DNA from: Beta vulgaris subsp. vulgaris
Lineage: Eukaryota > Streptophyta > Magnoliopsida > Caryophyllales > Amaranthaceae
Direction of reading: 5' to 3'
NCBI RefSeq assembly: GCF_026745355.1
Contig: NC_079205.1
Coordinates: 35,945,660-36,009,659 of the forward strand
Length of the DNA: 64,000 nt
Shown: positions 44,573 through 55,260 of the stretch, one piece after another
Layout: each line of letters starts with the position of its first letter
Position numbering within the stretch: the stretch's first letter is position 1
Notes under the pieces: generated by a model
What the model saw: only the letters and a program-made list of their open reading frames with translations
Databases searched by the model: none
What the model was told of the DNA's origin: nothing
Translations under genes and position numbers: made by a program

Positions 44573-45195
44573 ATGACTTCTTATATACTCATGGATTCTT
44601 TTCTATCGATTAATGCCGTTTAATCTTGTTTTCTCTTATATATATATAAGATAGAATTTGACTTTTCAATTTCAACAATTTTTTTTAAGTAATAAATTTG
44701 AGATGTGTTTTAACCGATTAAAATAAATTTAAAATATTCAAATATTTGTGTTTATTATGTTGTAGATTTATTGAGATTTTTTTTTCTAATCTTCTATACA
44801 ATAAGATACCATGCTTAGGCAGGAAAGTTTTGCACAAGATGTATCTAAATTTTTGCATGATATAAAGCGTATGTTTAATAAGATACTACCTCCATTTTTT
44901 AATAAGTGAAGCACTTTGTTTATTTGAAACAGTCATAATAATTGCAACCAAGATAATTGCAACCAAGCCCAAAATGGTAAGAAAGTTCTATATTATTATA
45001 AATATACCACCAAAAAGCAGGAGGAGACTCAACTTGTTATGGCACTCAACTTGTTATGGCACTTGCGCGATTATTGCGCTGAACTTTTTCCATATATGTT
45101 GTATACTTCATCCGTTTCTTTCTGTTTGCCTCCTATAAGTGATATATCAAGAGTTAGAAAATTTTCGTAGTTTTTTCGCAGTATATATATATATA
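44573..45195. other. Intergenic, nothing recognised
   Basis: AT-rich sequence with short internal duplications (for example the doubled CAACTTGTTATGGCACT at about 45030-45063). No coding signal. Confidence 0.5.
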
Positions 45196-45450
45196 CGCTA
45201 CTAGAATTTTGGGTCATTACTACCAACCCAATAATGACAAGCCAAAGATTTCGTTGCAATTGTATTTTATGACGAGGCTAGTAACCAAATAATGATGGGA
45301 GCACCTATGGTGAATGCCTTTTACGACAGGCTCGCAACGGTATTTTTCATCAATGACGGTCCCCTTTCATGACGGATTCACGACGGGAAATTCGGTATTG
45401 GCCTTCAGCAATGGGATTTCTTGTCGTCAATGGTACAAGTTCTTGTAGTG
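45196..45450. mobile_element. CACTA-type MITE, 255 bp
   Basis: Left end CGCTACTAGAA (one base from CACTACTAGAA), right end TTCTTGTAGTG, flanked by ATA on both sides (45193-45195, 45451-45453), the 3-bp target size of CACTA elements. The interior holds TGACGACGG-like short inverted motifs and no coding capacity. Confidence 0.7.
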
Positions 45451-45482
45451 ATAATATATGACAATTACCATAATTATACCAA

Positions 45483-45675
45483 CTGGAATTGGCGTGAGTG
45501 GTTAAGGATCTCTCGCTCCTTAACCAAGGTCTCGGGTTGGAGTCTTCGGTATCGAAAAAATCCCAACTTGAAAGGATGCTTACCTAAGAGGTACTCATAT
45601 ACACTCCCGCAAAAGATTAGTCCCCTCGTCAAAGACGGTGGGAAGGTCCTCGTATAATAGAACCCCCAAAAAAAA
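45483..45675 (+). mobile_element. tRNA-derived SINE
   Basis: A-box-like TGGCGTGAGTGG (45490-45501) and B-box-like GGGTTGGAGTC (45534-45544), about 35 bp apart, followed by about 110 bp of body and an A8 tail (45668-45675). This RNA polymerase III layout and length fit plant SINEs. Target duplications are not clear, partly because a hAT element landed 13 bp downstream. Confidence 0.6.
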
Positions 45676-45688
45676 TTATCATGTGGTG

Positions 45689-46241
45689 CAGGGGCGGGGT
45701 AAACATAGCGGGGGCCCTATACGCTCTTTTAAAATTGGGCCTTTCATATTTAGTTCATAAAAGATATTATATTTTCAATTTTCAAAAAAATACTCTCAAC
45801 ATATCGAATAATTATAAATAAACAAATATTTAGATATAAATAGAGTAAATTTTATTGGAAAATCGCAAAAAAAAAAATAGGATATGAGTAGAAATTAATG
45901 GGAGAGAGTTAGGAATTAATGGGAGAGAGTAGCCATTAATGGAGAATTGGGGATTTGAAGCAACCAAAGAAAACCCCATGCGTGATGGTTTATTAATTTG
46001 AGTAGGTGATGAGTCAACAGTCATAATTAAAACAACAAAAAGTAAAATTAAACTACTCCTAAGTAGAATTGAACCCGCGCGCCACTTTGCCCCATGCATC
46101 CCTTACTACTTTACCACTGATCCAAATGCTTTCTTTTTGTTTTTATTGCACACATTTAATACATATAATATATTTCGGGGCCCCTCTATTTTTGAGGCCC
46201 TATTCCGTTGCCTATATTGCATGGGCCAAGAACCGCCCCTG
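45689..46241. mobile_element. Non-autonomous hAT element, 553 bp
   Basis: Ends CAGGGGCGG and CCGCCCCTG are perfect inverted repeats, flanked by an identical 8-bp target duplication ATGTGGTG (45681-45688, 46242-46249), the hAT signature. Subterminal GGGGCCC motifs occur on both sides. No transposase ORF. Confidence 0.93.
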
Positions 46242-46572
46242 ATGTGGTGGTGTTTCAATTGTTTGAATCTTATCAAGTAGATGAATATCAAATTCTTATA
46301 AGTTAGCAAGAAATAATCAATGATATCATAATAGCAAAGACGTGCAATAAAAAAAAAATTAATGCTGAAGGATATAATATGGCGTCAACAAAAAAAATTC
46401 TAATTTCTAGGTCTTCTTTATTTATAGTTAGTTTATATGCCTTACGCATTGAACGAAATAAAAAATCTACGGAATAATGTTCCTTCCAATTCTATCAGCT
46501 TCCATATGATATACGGAGTATATAATATTCGAACAAAGTACTTGGCAACATATCGGTAATTTCATTGATGGC

Positions 46573-46582
46573 TATAAAAAGG
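46573..46582 (+). promoter_or_regulatory. TATA box of the knottin gene
   Basis: TATAAAAAGG, 74 bp upstream of the chosen ATG at 46647; a good match to the plant TATA consensus at a suitable distance for a short leader. Confidence 0.7.
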
Positions 46583-46646
46583 ACGAATGTACACACGTAA
46601 TAACATAAATATTATTACGGAGTACTTAGTTAAACACATAGGAGAG

Positions 46647-46958
46647 ATGATGAAGATGAAGAAGGGCGTTGAATTTAGCATGAGCAGAGTGTTACTTATT
46701 GTTCTGCTTATAAGCGTGATAATGGGGAGCATGAGCAGTACGAGCACATTGGCATGTAGTGTAATCGACCAAACCTGTGAGCCGTATGATGATTATGGTG
46801 CAGAATGTTGCCCTGGTTCTCGTTGCCTATTGCCTGGAGACACTGATTTGGTTGGCGTCTGCATATGGTGCCCAGGATCTGGAGAAGGTTGTGGTTTCTT
46901 TACTACTTGTTGCCCTGGCTACACTTGTGACAGCTTTTTTAGTGGTACATGTTACTGA
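46647..46958 (+). CDS. Secreted double-knottin cysteine-rich peptide, 103 aa
   Basis: I chose ATG 46647 (GAGAGATGATG) because it gives a standard signal peptide and lies 74 bp after a TATA box; an upstream in-frame ATG at 46587 would place 20 residues before it. Residues 13-36 are hydrophobic and small (LLIVLLISVIMG, ending STLA), a likely signal peptide. The rest has 12 Cys in two sets: C37-x6-C44-x9-CC54/55-x4-C60-x11-C72, and C75-x6-C82-x5-CC88/89-x4-C94-x7-C102. Each is the C-C-CC-C-C order of inhibitor cystine knots such as the antifungal peptides of Phytolacca and Mirabilis. A defence role outside the cell is an inference. Single exon, no decay, surrounded by small TEs. Confidence 0.75.
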   Translation: MMKMKKGVEFSMSRVLLIVLLISVIMGSMSSTSTLACSVIDQTCEPYDDYGAECCPGSRCLLPGDTDLVGVCIWCPGSGEGCGFFTTCCPGYTCDSFFSGTCY

Positions 46959-49394
46959 ATCTCAGAAAAAAAAGCTCATAATTAAGGCACCTAGTCAATA
47001 TTCTTGTTTGTATCATATTGTTTTGTCAGTTTTATCTTATTATTCTTATGTTTAACAAAAAAATTGTCTTCCTGTTGTGCTGTTTCAATACTAATTAATA
47101 AGCCTTATACAGTTTCACTTTTCTTTTCTATTTCTCTGTTTTTTTTTTTTCTTTTTTCTTTTTCCTTCCATATTTTATTGTGAGAGCCAATGTTGTTTAT
47201 TAACATGGATGATGAATGAACCATCGAAAATTGATTACAAGTAATATTAATATACAATTTGCTCAATTAATCATAAAGTTAAAATGAATTGAATCTTAAA
47301 CACTTAAATCTCAACTACATTTCAGTTTACACACCAAAAATCTGATCTAACGACTAACGAGCATAGTCCATAGATGCTGCTTACAAACAGAATATTTCGT
47401 TTTCTGTGCAATGATAATTGAAAAAATTGCTTGGTATCGTGTAAAATTACTGCGAGAATGTAAAAAACGTAATGGCGTTTGGGCTATTTATGGAAAACAA
47501 AGAGTCAATACTTTGTTATGTGACTATCACTTGTGTTTGACTGAAGAGCAGATTTTTGTTTTTGGTAATTCAAAAAAAGAAATACACTTGAAAGGAGGGA
47601 GATCACTAAGGGACAAGGTCAAGGATTCAAATCCCATCTAGTGAATCAAGTCAAACTTCGTAAATTATTTTTCTAAATTACATTATTTGAAATAAACATG
47701 GAGTAATATAACTATATTACTGTTGACTTCATTAAATAACGGATAACGGAAATGTGAAGCCGTTGGGCCAATTACATATGTGTTTTTTAAGAAAGTAAAC
47801 TTGTCCTTTAAATAATATCCACAAAAGAAATCTAGCAAGTAAAAATACGAAGCTAATAATGTCTAACTTACCGAATCGACAATTAAGGGAATCAATAATG
47901 TCTAACATAATTACATAAAAAATACGTAAAAAAATTATAGTTTGTCTAACATGTTAAAAGGCTTCATTAGTGTTCTTGTAGGGGTTTTTGGCAATTAAAA
48001 AGCCCTATATTTTGTTATTTTATTTGCTTTATTGTTAGTTTTATTTGTTTATAGTTTTTTATTTTATAATTCTCCCTTCTATTATGAGGGTTGTCTCTCC
48101 CTCCTATTGTGAGGGTTGTCTCAATGAATATGATGGTCTACTCTCACCATGAGAGCATTGGTTTTTTGTTAGCTTTCAAGTTTGAATATGTGGGAAATCA
48201 TACTTATTGGTTGAAGATAAAGAATATCAAGATGAAGGTTGAATTTCAATTACTATAACATCATGCATAAAAAATGTTGAGTCATCAAATTTCGTTTATG
48301 GTACTAAATATTACTTTTTTTTTTAAGTGTTTCAATATACGGTAAATTGGATGAAGAATTTTAAATTGATGTTTTAGACTATCTTTTACAAAAGGATTAT
48401 TATTGTTATAAATATCATAACACGATTTATTAATGATAACTAGATATTAGGCCAGGGCCATACCCCAAGTAAGAAAATTCATTTATTATATATTAAAATG
48501 ATTATACTAAATACATCTTGGTCTAGGGATTAAAACTTTAGTATATGAACTTGAGGTTATGGGATCAAAACCTATACTATATATTTTCTAAATTTTTTAT
48601 TGTACATGGACTAAAACTCTCTAAAAAAAGCGTCACATACTATATTTCCTTAATTAAAACGCTTTTTAATATATTTATATAGATCTTTGTATTTCCTTAA
48701 AAAAAGGAAAAGGCTAAATGCAGTCCTAAGGGCTGCATATAAGAAGCTAAAAATGGAAAAAACAAGCATTAACTGATCATTTATTACATAAATTTAATGC
48801 AAACTTTTGTCATAAATTTACAACTAAATTCCATTTTAAGCATTAACTACATATAGCATATTAAGCATAACCCTAAAAAATATTTAAACTTGCCTATCAT
48901 ATTTAAATCAATAGCTTAATGTATGACGGAGCGAAAAACGTCTTACATATCACACGCAAGTAGAAAACCGACAAAAATGACATATTAATAACTTGTCTAA
49001 CATATTAAAATCATATCTCATTTACTCTTTTTTTTTTTTTTTTTTTTGAGGAGATATCTCATTTACTTTGTTAAACCAAATAAATGATATGATAATTTTG
49101 ACTATATAATTCAAATCATAGTTATTTAAAGATACAAAATCAACTGTAGGCTATAATGGACGATGGAGCTGATAATGTAGCTATATGGGTAAAAGTCGAA
49201 CTCCATAGCGGATATCATTGGGCTTATATCCACGAATAGGATACTACCACACTACCATTAAAGCATTCACCATCATGAACAAAAAATATTTTATGGGATA
49301 AAAAATAAGAGAAAATTTACCCCCATCATGAACAAGTTGCAAAAAAAGTTCTGATCATACTCTGACCAGTCAAGAAATTGGTCACATGGTGAAC
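46959..49394. other. Intergenic, AT-rich
   Basis: No supported gene. A 76-codon frame at 47411-47641 has no recognisable domain. Two stretches look like decayed tRNA-derived SINE pieces (B-box-like GGATTCAAATCCC at 47625, GGGATCAAAACC at 48560) but lack clear ends. A poly-T insertion scar lies at 49013-49068. A doubled TATTRTGAGGGTTGTCT occurs at about 48080-48120. Confidence 0.5.
49013..49068 (-). mobile_element. Minimal retroinsertion scar (poly-T with target duplication)
   Basis: ATATCTCATTTACT occurs at 49013-49026 and 49055-49068, flanking a 28-bp insert of C, a long T run and GAGGAG. This looks like an extremely 5'-truncated LINE or SINE copy in minus orientation whose target duplication survives. 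Confidence 0.6.
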
Positions 49395-52300
49395 AAAAGA
49401 ATTACGGTTTTGCTAAGAGTCATTACTACTCAGGCCTAATACTCTTGGACTAATAAGAGTCAAGGGGATAGTAGAATACTTAGCAGAATTGATAGATGTG
49501 TTATCAATTCTCATTGGCTGAATAAATACTCTGGTGCAATTGTTGATTATCAGAACTCAGGCCTGTTTGATCATAGCCCTTTGATGATAGACTGGTTTAG
49601 TAGTCACTACTCAGGAGGGAGACCCTTTAAGTTCTTTAACTTCATGGCCAGCCATGAACATTTTGATTAAATTATTAATGAGTGCTGGGGTACATTTGAG
49701 AATAGGCAGTGGATGAAGCAGATTTGGTAGAAGCTTAAAGCTATGAAGGGTAAGTTAAAGCAGTTGCACAAGAAAGATTTTGCTAAGCTTGATCAAAGAA
49801 TCACTCAAATCAGAGAGCAATTAGACAACATTCAAAAAGCCCTTCAAAATAGTGTCGCTGACAGAGCTCTACAATCACAAGAGCAGGATTGCATTCAGAT
49901 GTTAAAGAAATTATTGGCTGTTGAAGAAAGTGCCTATAAACAGAAATCTAGAATCCAATGGCTGCAACTAGGAGATGGGAACAATCATTATTTCTTCCAG
50001 GCCATGAAAGAGAGATATGCTTGGAATAGCATTGATATTTTGTATGATGCTCAAGGTAACAATCTCACTTTGAACTCATCTATTCAAGCAGAAGTGCTTT
50101 GCTTCTATAAAAGTCTACTGGGGTCAGCAGCAAGTACACTACCTGGAGTTGATATTCCAACAGTTAGAGCTGGTAAACAGGTTAGTATGGAAGACTCTCA
50201 TACTCTTATAGCTCCTGTTACAACTCTTGAAATTGACCATGCTCTCAACTGTATTGATGATGCCAAGGCTCCTGGTATTGATGGTTTTAATAGTTATTTT
50301 TTCAAGAAAATATGGCACACTATTAAACCACAAGTATATATGGCTATTTGGGATTTATTTGAAAATGGAATTATGCCTAAGGAGATCAATGATACTGTGG
50401 TTACTCTTATTCCTAAAGTTCCTAATCCCACCTATGTGAAAGACCTAAGGCCTATTGCTTGTTATACTGTGATCTATAAGATAATTGCTAAAATTATCAC
50501 ACTCAGATTATAGAAGGTTATGGGTGATGTTGTTGATCTTGCTCAAGCTGGTTTTATTCCTAATAGGTCCATATCTGATAATATACTCTTGGCAACTGAA
50601 CTCATCAAAGGGTATACTATGAAGCATGTTAGCCCAAGGTGTATGGTCAAAATTGACCTAAAGAAGGCCTATGATTCTGTTGAATGGCCATTTTTGCAAG
50701 TAATGCTCTCTGAAATTGGGTTCCCACAATAATTTATTAACTGGATCATGATGTGTGTCACATCTGTTGATTACACCATTCTTATAAATGGAGTTCCTAG
50801 CCCTCCTTTCTCTGCAAAGAAGGGTCTAAGACAAGGAGACCCTATGTCTCCTTTCTTGTTTGCACTCTGTATGGAGTATTTATCCAGGTGTCTAAATTCA
50901 TTGAAGCACAACCCAGATTTTAACTTTCACCCTAGATGTGAAAGGTGTGGCATCACCCATCTAATGTTTGCTGATGATTTACTCCTCTTTGCAAGAGCTA
51001 ACCAAAGCTCAATGACACTTCTTATGCAAGCATTCAACAATTTCTACTGCTACCTCAGGACTTGCTGCTAATCTTGATAAAAGCAATGTGTACTTTGTTG
51101 GTATCCAGGATGATGAAATTAATACTCTTCAGGAGCTGCTCCAAATGGCAATTGGGAGCTTCCCCTTTAGATATTTAAGAGTTCCACTTCACTCCAGGAA
51201 ATTGTTCTATACTGAATGTAAACCTCTCATTGCAAAAGTTGTAGCTAGGGTCAAAACATGGACAACTAGAAAGCTCTCATATGCTGGTAGAACTCAGCTG
51301 ATCAGATCAGTTCTACAAGGTATACAAGCTTACTAGTGCCAGATATTCCTTCTTCCAAAGAAAGTGCTAAGAGAAATTCAAACTACTCTCAAAACCTTTC
51401 TATGGACAGGTATGGATACCACTTCCAGAAAATCTCCTATTTCATGGGATTACATGTGTAATAAGAAGGTATGTGGTGGGTTGAATTTTAAACAAATCAT
51501 TACCTGGAACAAGGCTGCCATTGCAAAGCACTTCTGGGCCCTTGCTCTAAAACAGGATAGGCTATGGATTAAATGGCTCCATGTCTATTATGTCAAGCAA
51601 GTGATATTTGGACAGTTGGTATTCCTAACAGACTATCTTGGGCTATAAAGAAAATTCTTGAAGCAAGGCATCTTCTTATAGATATAACTACTTGCAATCA
51701 ATTTGTGCATCACAACAAATTTTCTATTAGGAAGTGCTATTGGTTTTTGAAGGGGGAAAGACCTAAAGTGGAGTGGAGAAGAATTACATGTAATAACAAG
51801 GCTTCCCCTAAAGCTATCTTTATTACCTGGATGATGCTTCATGGTAGGTTAAACACCAAAAACAGGCTATACCAGTGGGGAATAGTCAGAGATCAAAGCT
51901 GTCCTCTATGCAATGCTGCTGATGAAACTCCTGCTTATTTGGTCTTCACTTGTGATTACAGCAGGTCTATCTGGAGTAGATATTTACAGCTTATCAATGT
52001 CCCTGTTGTCACTGATCTTGCTATAATCATCCCAACTGTATCAAAATACAGTAGGAAGAAATGTAGAACTCACCAGCTTCTAAATATGATGTTTATTGAA
52101 AGTGTGTATCATATCTGGATACAGAGAAACAGGAAAGTTTTTGATGGTCAATCTCTTACTCCTCAGCAGGTAGTGAGGCAGGTTGTTTTTGCTGTTGCTT
52201 GTAGACAAGACTGTGATGTACCTCAGCTTATTTTATAAGCTTCATGTTTTGTTGTTCCTGAGATTGTCTAGGCAAAGTTATAAGGGGATGGTCTAGAGGG

Positions 52301-52431
52301 CCTTCTTTCCAAACCCTTCCTAGAAGGTGGGGGAAAGTTGGCTTTTGATGCCTTCTCCTTTTAGGTTGTAAAACTTTCTTTTGGTAGTCAATAAAAACTT
52401 TGAATTGCCAAAAAAAAGAATTACGGTTTTT
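49395..52431 (+). mobile_element. 5'-truncated LINE with 17-bp target duplications
   Basis: AAAAGAATTACGGTTTT is found at 49395-49411 and again at 52414-52431, right after the 3' A-tail, so the body is 49412-52413. It starts inside the endonuclease domain (GDSRILSRIDRCV near 49468, DHSPL near 49571), showing 5' truncation, the usual fate of LINE copies. The 3' end reads GTCAATAAAAACTTTG before the tail. Confidence 0.92.
49440..52238 (+). pseudogene. LINE endonuclease (partial), reverse transcriptase and zf-RVT
   Basis: Endonuclease C-terminus (49440-49640); linker with coiled coil (49743-49990); RT from LIPKVPNPTYVKDLRPIACY (50408) with motif A MVKIDLKKAYDSVEW (50644), KGLRQGDPMSPFLF (50822) and catalytic FADDLLL (50968); and a zf-RVT domain with CPLCNAADETPAYLVFTC (51900). 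Stops at 50511 and 50730, a frame change near 51050, a stop at 51334 and further shifts near 51570. RT active-site Asp residues are intact, so decay is modest. Confidence 0.9.
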
Positions 52432-53883
52432 TCACCATACACCCCCTGACAATTTATTTTTTGCACCGTATACTCTTTCGACTTTTAAAATTCAATATAT
52501 ACCCCTCACTTTTGAAAAAATACATCCAGTTACCCTTAATAACTAAGGGCGTTAAACTCCGTTAGTCATTAACCTCTAATCACCCTCTAATCCTACTTAA
52601 CTAACCTAAATCTAATCCTAATCCTAACCCTACTATCCTATCCCTAATACACTAACCCTAACCCTAACCCCATCTACACCCCCAACCCCACCCCTGCAGT
52701 CCTCCTCCCCCCACCCCCGAAGCCCCCCCTCTGCCACCCGCAGCCGCCGCAACCCCCTCCTCTTTTCGCCGCCCGCAGCACGCAATGTCATAGTCTATAT
52801 TTTAAGCATGTTCTAAAAAAAGTGATTATGTTTATGTTTATTACTTTAACTAAGTTTTTAATAAAAATATAAGAAAAGGATTATTACTCGAGAATCATTA
52901 TTTAAAATCTTTGTGGGTTTATAGAAATAAATAATTTGAGTGAAAGAAAATGAAAAAAAAAGAAACCCTCTTGCGTGGCATATGTGGGAAATGCCACAAC
53001 CTTGCTTTGTTGTCAAACTCTGATTTTCCATCAACAACATAAATGGAACCCAAACCCCAAAATCTCTTCATTCCTCTCACCTTTGTTCTGTCCGTCGAAT
53101 TCAAGCCACATGCACTCATTTTTTAGTCTTTCTGTCTTCTTGAAAGTTGTAGATCTCTTCGCGTTATTGAATTTTGGCTCAAAGATTTCTTCAATCGGAG
53201 TTCGGAGTTAGTAGTTATACTCTTTGGAAGTTGTAGTTGTTGTTGCCATTATTGTAGCGTTTTTTCTCTCCTCTATTTTGTTTATTGCTTCACTATGTTG
53301 CTGTTGCTGTTGCTGCTCCTTGTTCGTAGCTATTTGTTGAGCTACAAATCTGAAATTCTTTGAAAGGTATAAATTTGTGGATAAGTCTTATTCTTGTTTC
53401 ATCAATTCTAATCTGATTTATATGTGTTGAATTATCTATAGACTTTCACTAGTATTTGAGCTCCAATTCTTGTGTTGATTAGCAAAATCAATTTCTAAAA
53501 ATAAAAAAAAATTGAATATTTACTCCTTGATTAATACATTGAGATGTGTTCTACAACTTTGATATCAAAGTTTAGATCTTTTGATAAGTTAATTTATAGA
53601 ATTCAGTTTTTTGGTATATGAAGAAAGGGCATTAATTAGACTATAGATTCTTTTGTTGAGAAGTTTTAGTATTGAGGAGGGAAATTGAAACTAGGCTTAT
53701 GAGATTTAAGTTAATTAGTACTATTTGAAGGATGGTAATTGAATAAGATTAGTTTGAGAATTGTTGTTAATTATGCTATTTTTGTTGAGGTGATTATCGT
53801 GGAGTTCAAGCTGGATTTGGAGATTGCATTACGATGCGTGGAGGTTTCGTATTATTATTCTTGAATTTATCTTGAAGTGATTA
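52432..53883. other. C-rich block and gene-leader-like sequence
   Basis: 52432-52560 resembles the end of an unidentified repeat and continues the LINE target. 52575-52790 is C-rich with telomere-like (CCCTAA)n pieces and then CCCC-rich sequence. 52960-53370 looks like a plant 5' leader (CT-rich, short open frame 52975-53211 with no known domain, possible donor AAGGTATAA at 53364). No gene body is present, because an Athila LTR starts at 53884. Confidence 0.35.
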
Positions 53884-55260
53884 TGATAGCGATTTTAAAC
53901 AAGTTATAAAACCCTATTCTTGCAAGTATACAAGACTTAGTAGTAAATATAAATAATAGGGTATCGTATCCACATAGAACAGTTGATTAAAGTTAAATCT
54001 AATGTCTACTAATTTTATCCTTAATAGTGGTATAATGATTTGTTTGTAAATTAATTAAACTAATCTGAAATAAATACTAAACTATATAAACTTGGCAATA
54101 AAAATTGTATTGGGAAATATACAATGAATTCTAGGACAGTCGAATCCACCACTACTAAGATGATTAATAATTTAATTTGAAAGAGAATTAATTGGTTTAT
54201 CAAGCTCCCTAAACTACAAGCAGGGAATACGTAGAACGAAATAGTGTCGTGATTGATTAGGTGACATAACCTATCTAACCAAATGCATAAATTATTCCAC
54301 TTTTCAATCACAAATTACGAAATACTATTGCATAACATCACCCTTTGAACTACAAGAACAAAGTGTGTAAATCTAATAACAATATAAACTAATAAATCAT
54401 TCTACAAGAACAATTACCAATCTATATTGCAAACAATAATGATAAACCCAATAATAATCTTAATAGTTATGCAATCATAAACCATAGATTAATTTTCAAA
54501 CAAAACTAAACAATCAATTCATACTAATAGGGTTTCATCTAAGCCCTAGAATTAAGAAATTAGCTACTCATAATTAGAGAAAACATCACCCAAACATGAA
54601 AGAACATGACTGGAATTTTGCTTGAGGCTTCGAACCCCGTGTTGTACCGCTGCCTTCTCCGAACTGCCGTCCTCTGTTGCGCCAGTTCTGCCTTCGTCGT
54701 CTGCTTCTTCGTCTACTCCTTTTTATTATTGCTGTTGTATGAGTCCTCCTCCAGCCAAAACCCTCCTCTCTGTCTACATACCCCACGTGGGTTTTTGTTC
54801 TTCAATTTGGTTTAATGATACCTGAGATCAGCCCACCAAATCACAGGGCTTTTCATCCAATTCCCATCTTTCTTCATGTGATGCATGGCATTTCTTTTCT
54901 TTATATTGGGCTTGGCCCACTAAGGCAATGGTCATTCCTATTTTCATCCAAGGAAATCTAAATTTCCTACTACTCGTTCTTGCAGCGTGACTTGGGTCAA
55001 ATGGTTTTAACACCATAAATTTTCTACGACCAATTTCCATTTCTAAAACTCCAAAATTATTACGCACCTGCTAACATTAGATATATTATTAATAGAATAA
55101 AAAATAGCACAGGCCAAACTAATAAATAATCATAACAGCATAATTACTAAGATAACCTCTAAAAATCATGAACACCCACAACTTATAGTTTATAATACTA
55201 ATATGAATCTAGTAAGAGTGAAATAAGAAGGTTATAATATATAATAATTTACCCTTATCA
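53884..55260 (-). repeat. 3' LTR of the Athila-type element
   Basis: On the minus strand it begins TGATAAGGGTAAATT after the polypurine tract and ends CGCTATCA; 1,377 bp. The border is inferred from the TGATA..TATCA ends and the tract; the partner LTR is outside the window. Open frames inside (for example 54606-54815) show no domain. Confidence 0.75.

Noticed and set aside
45483..45560. A functional tRNA gene
   Set aside because: Box A- and B-like motifs are present but no cloverleaf can be formed, and an A-tail follows; a SINE fits better.
47411..47641. 76-residue frame
   Set aside because: No domain, no signal peptide, no promoter-like context that I can support; its 3' end overlaps a SINE-like B-box.
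54606..54825. Cys/Leu-rich frames of 67-69 residues
   Set aside because: They lie within the Athila LTR, overlap each other in two frames and show no domain.
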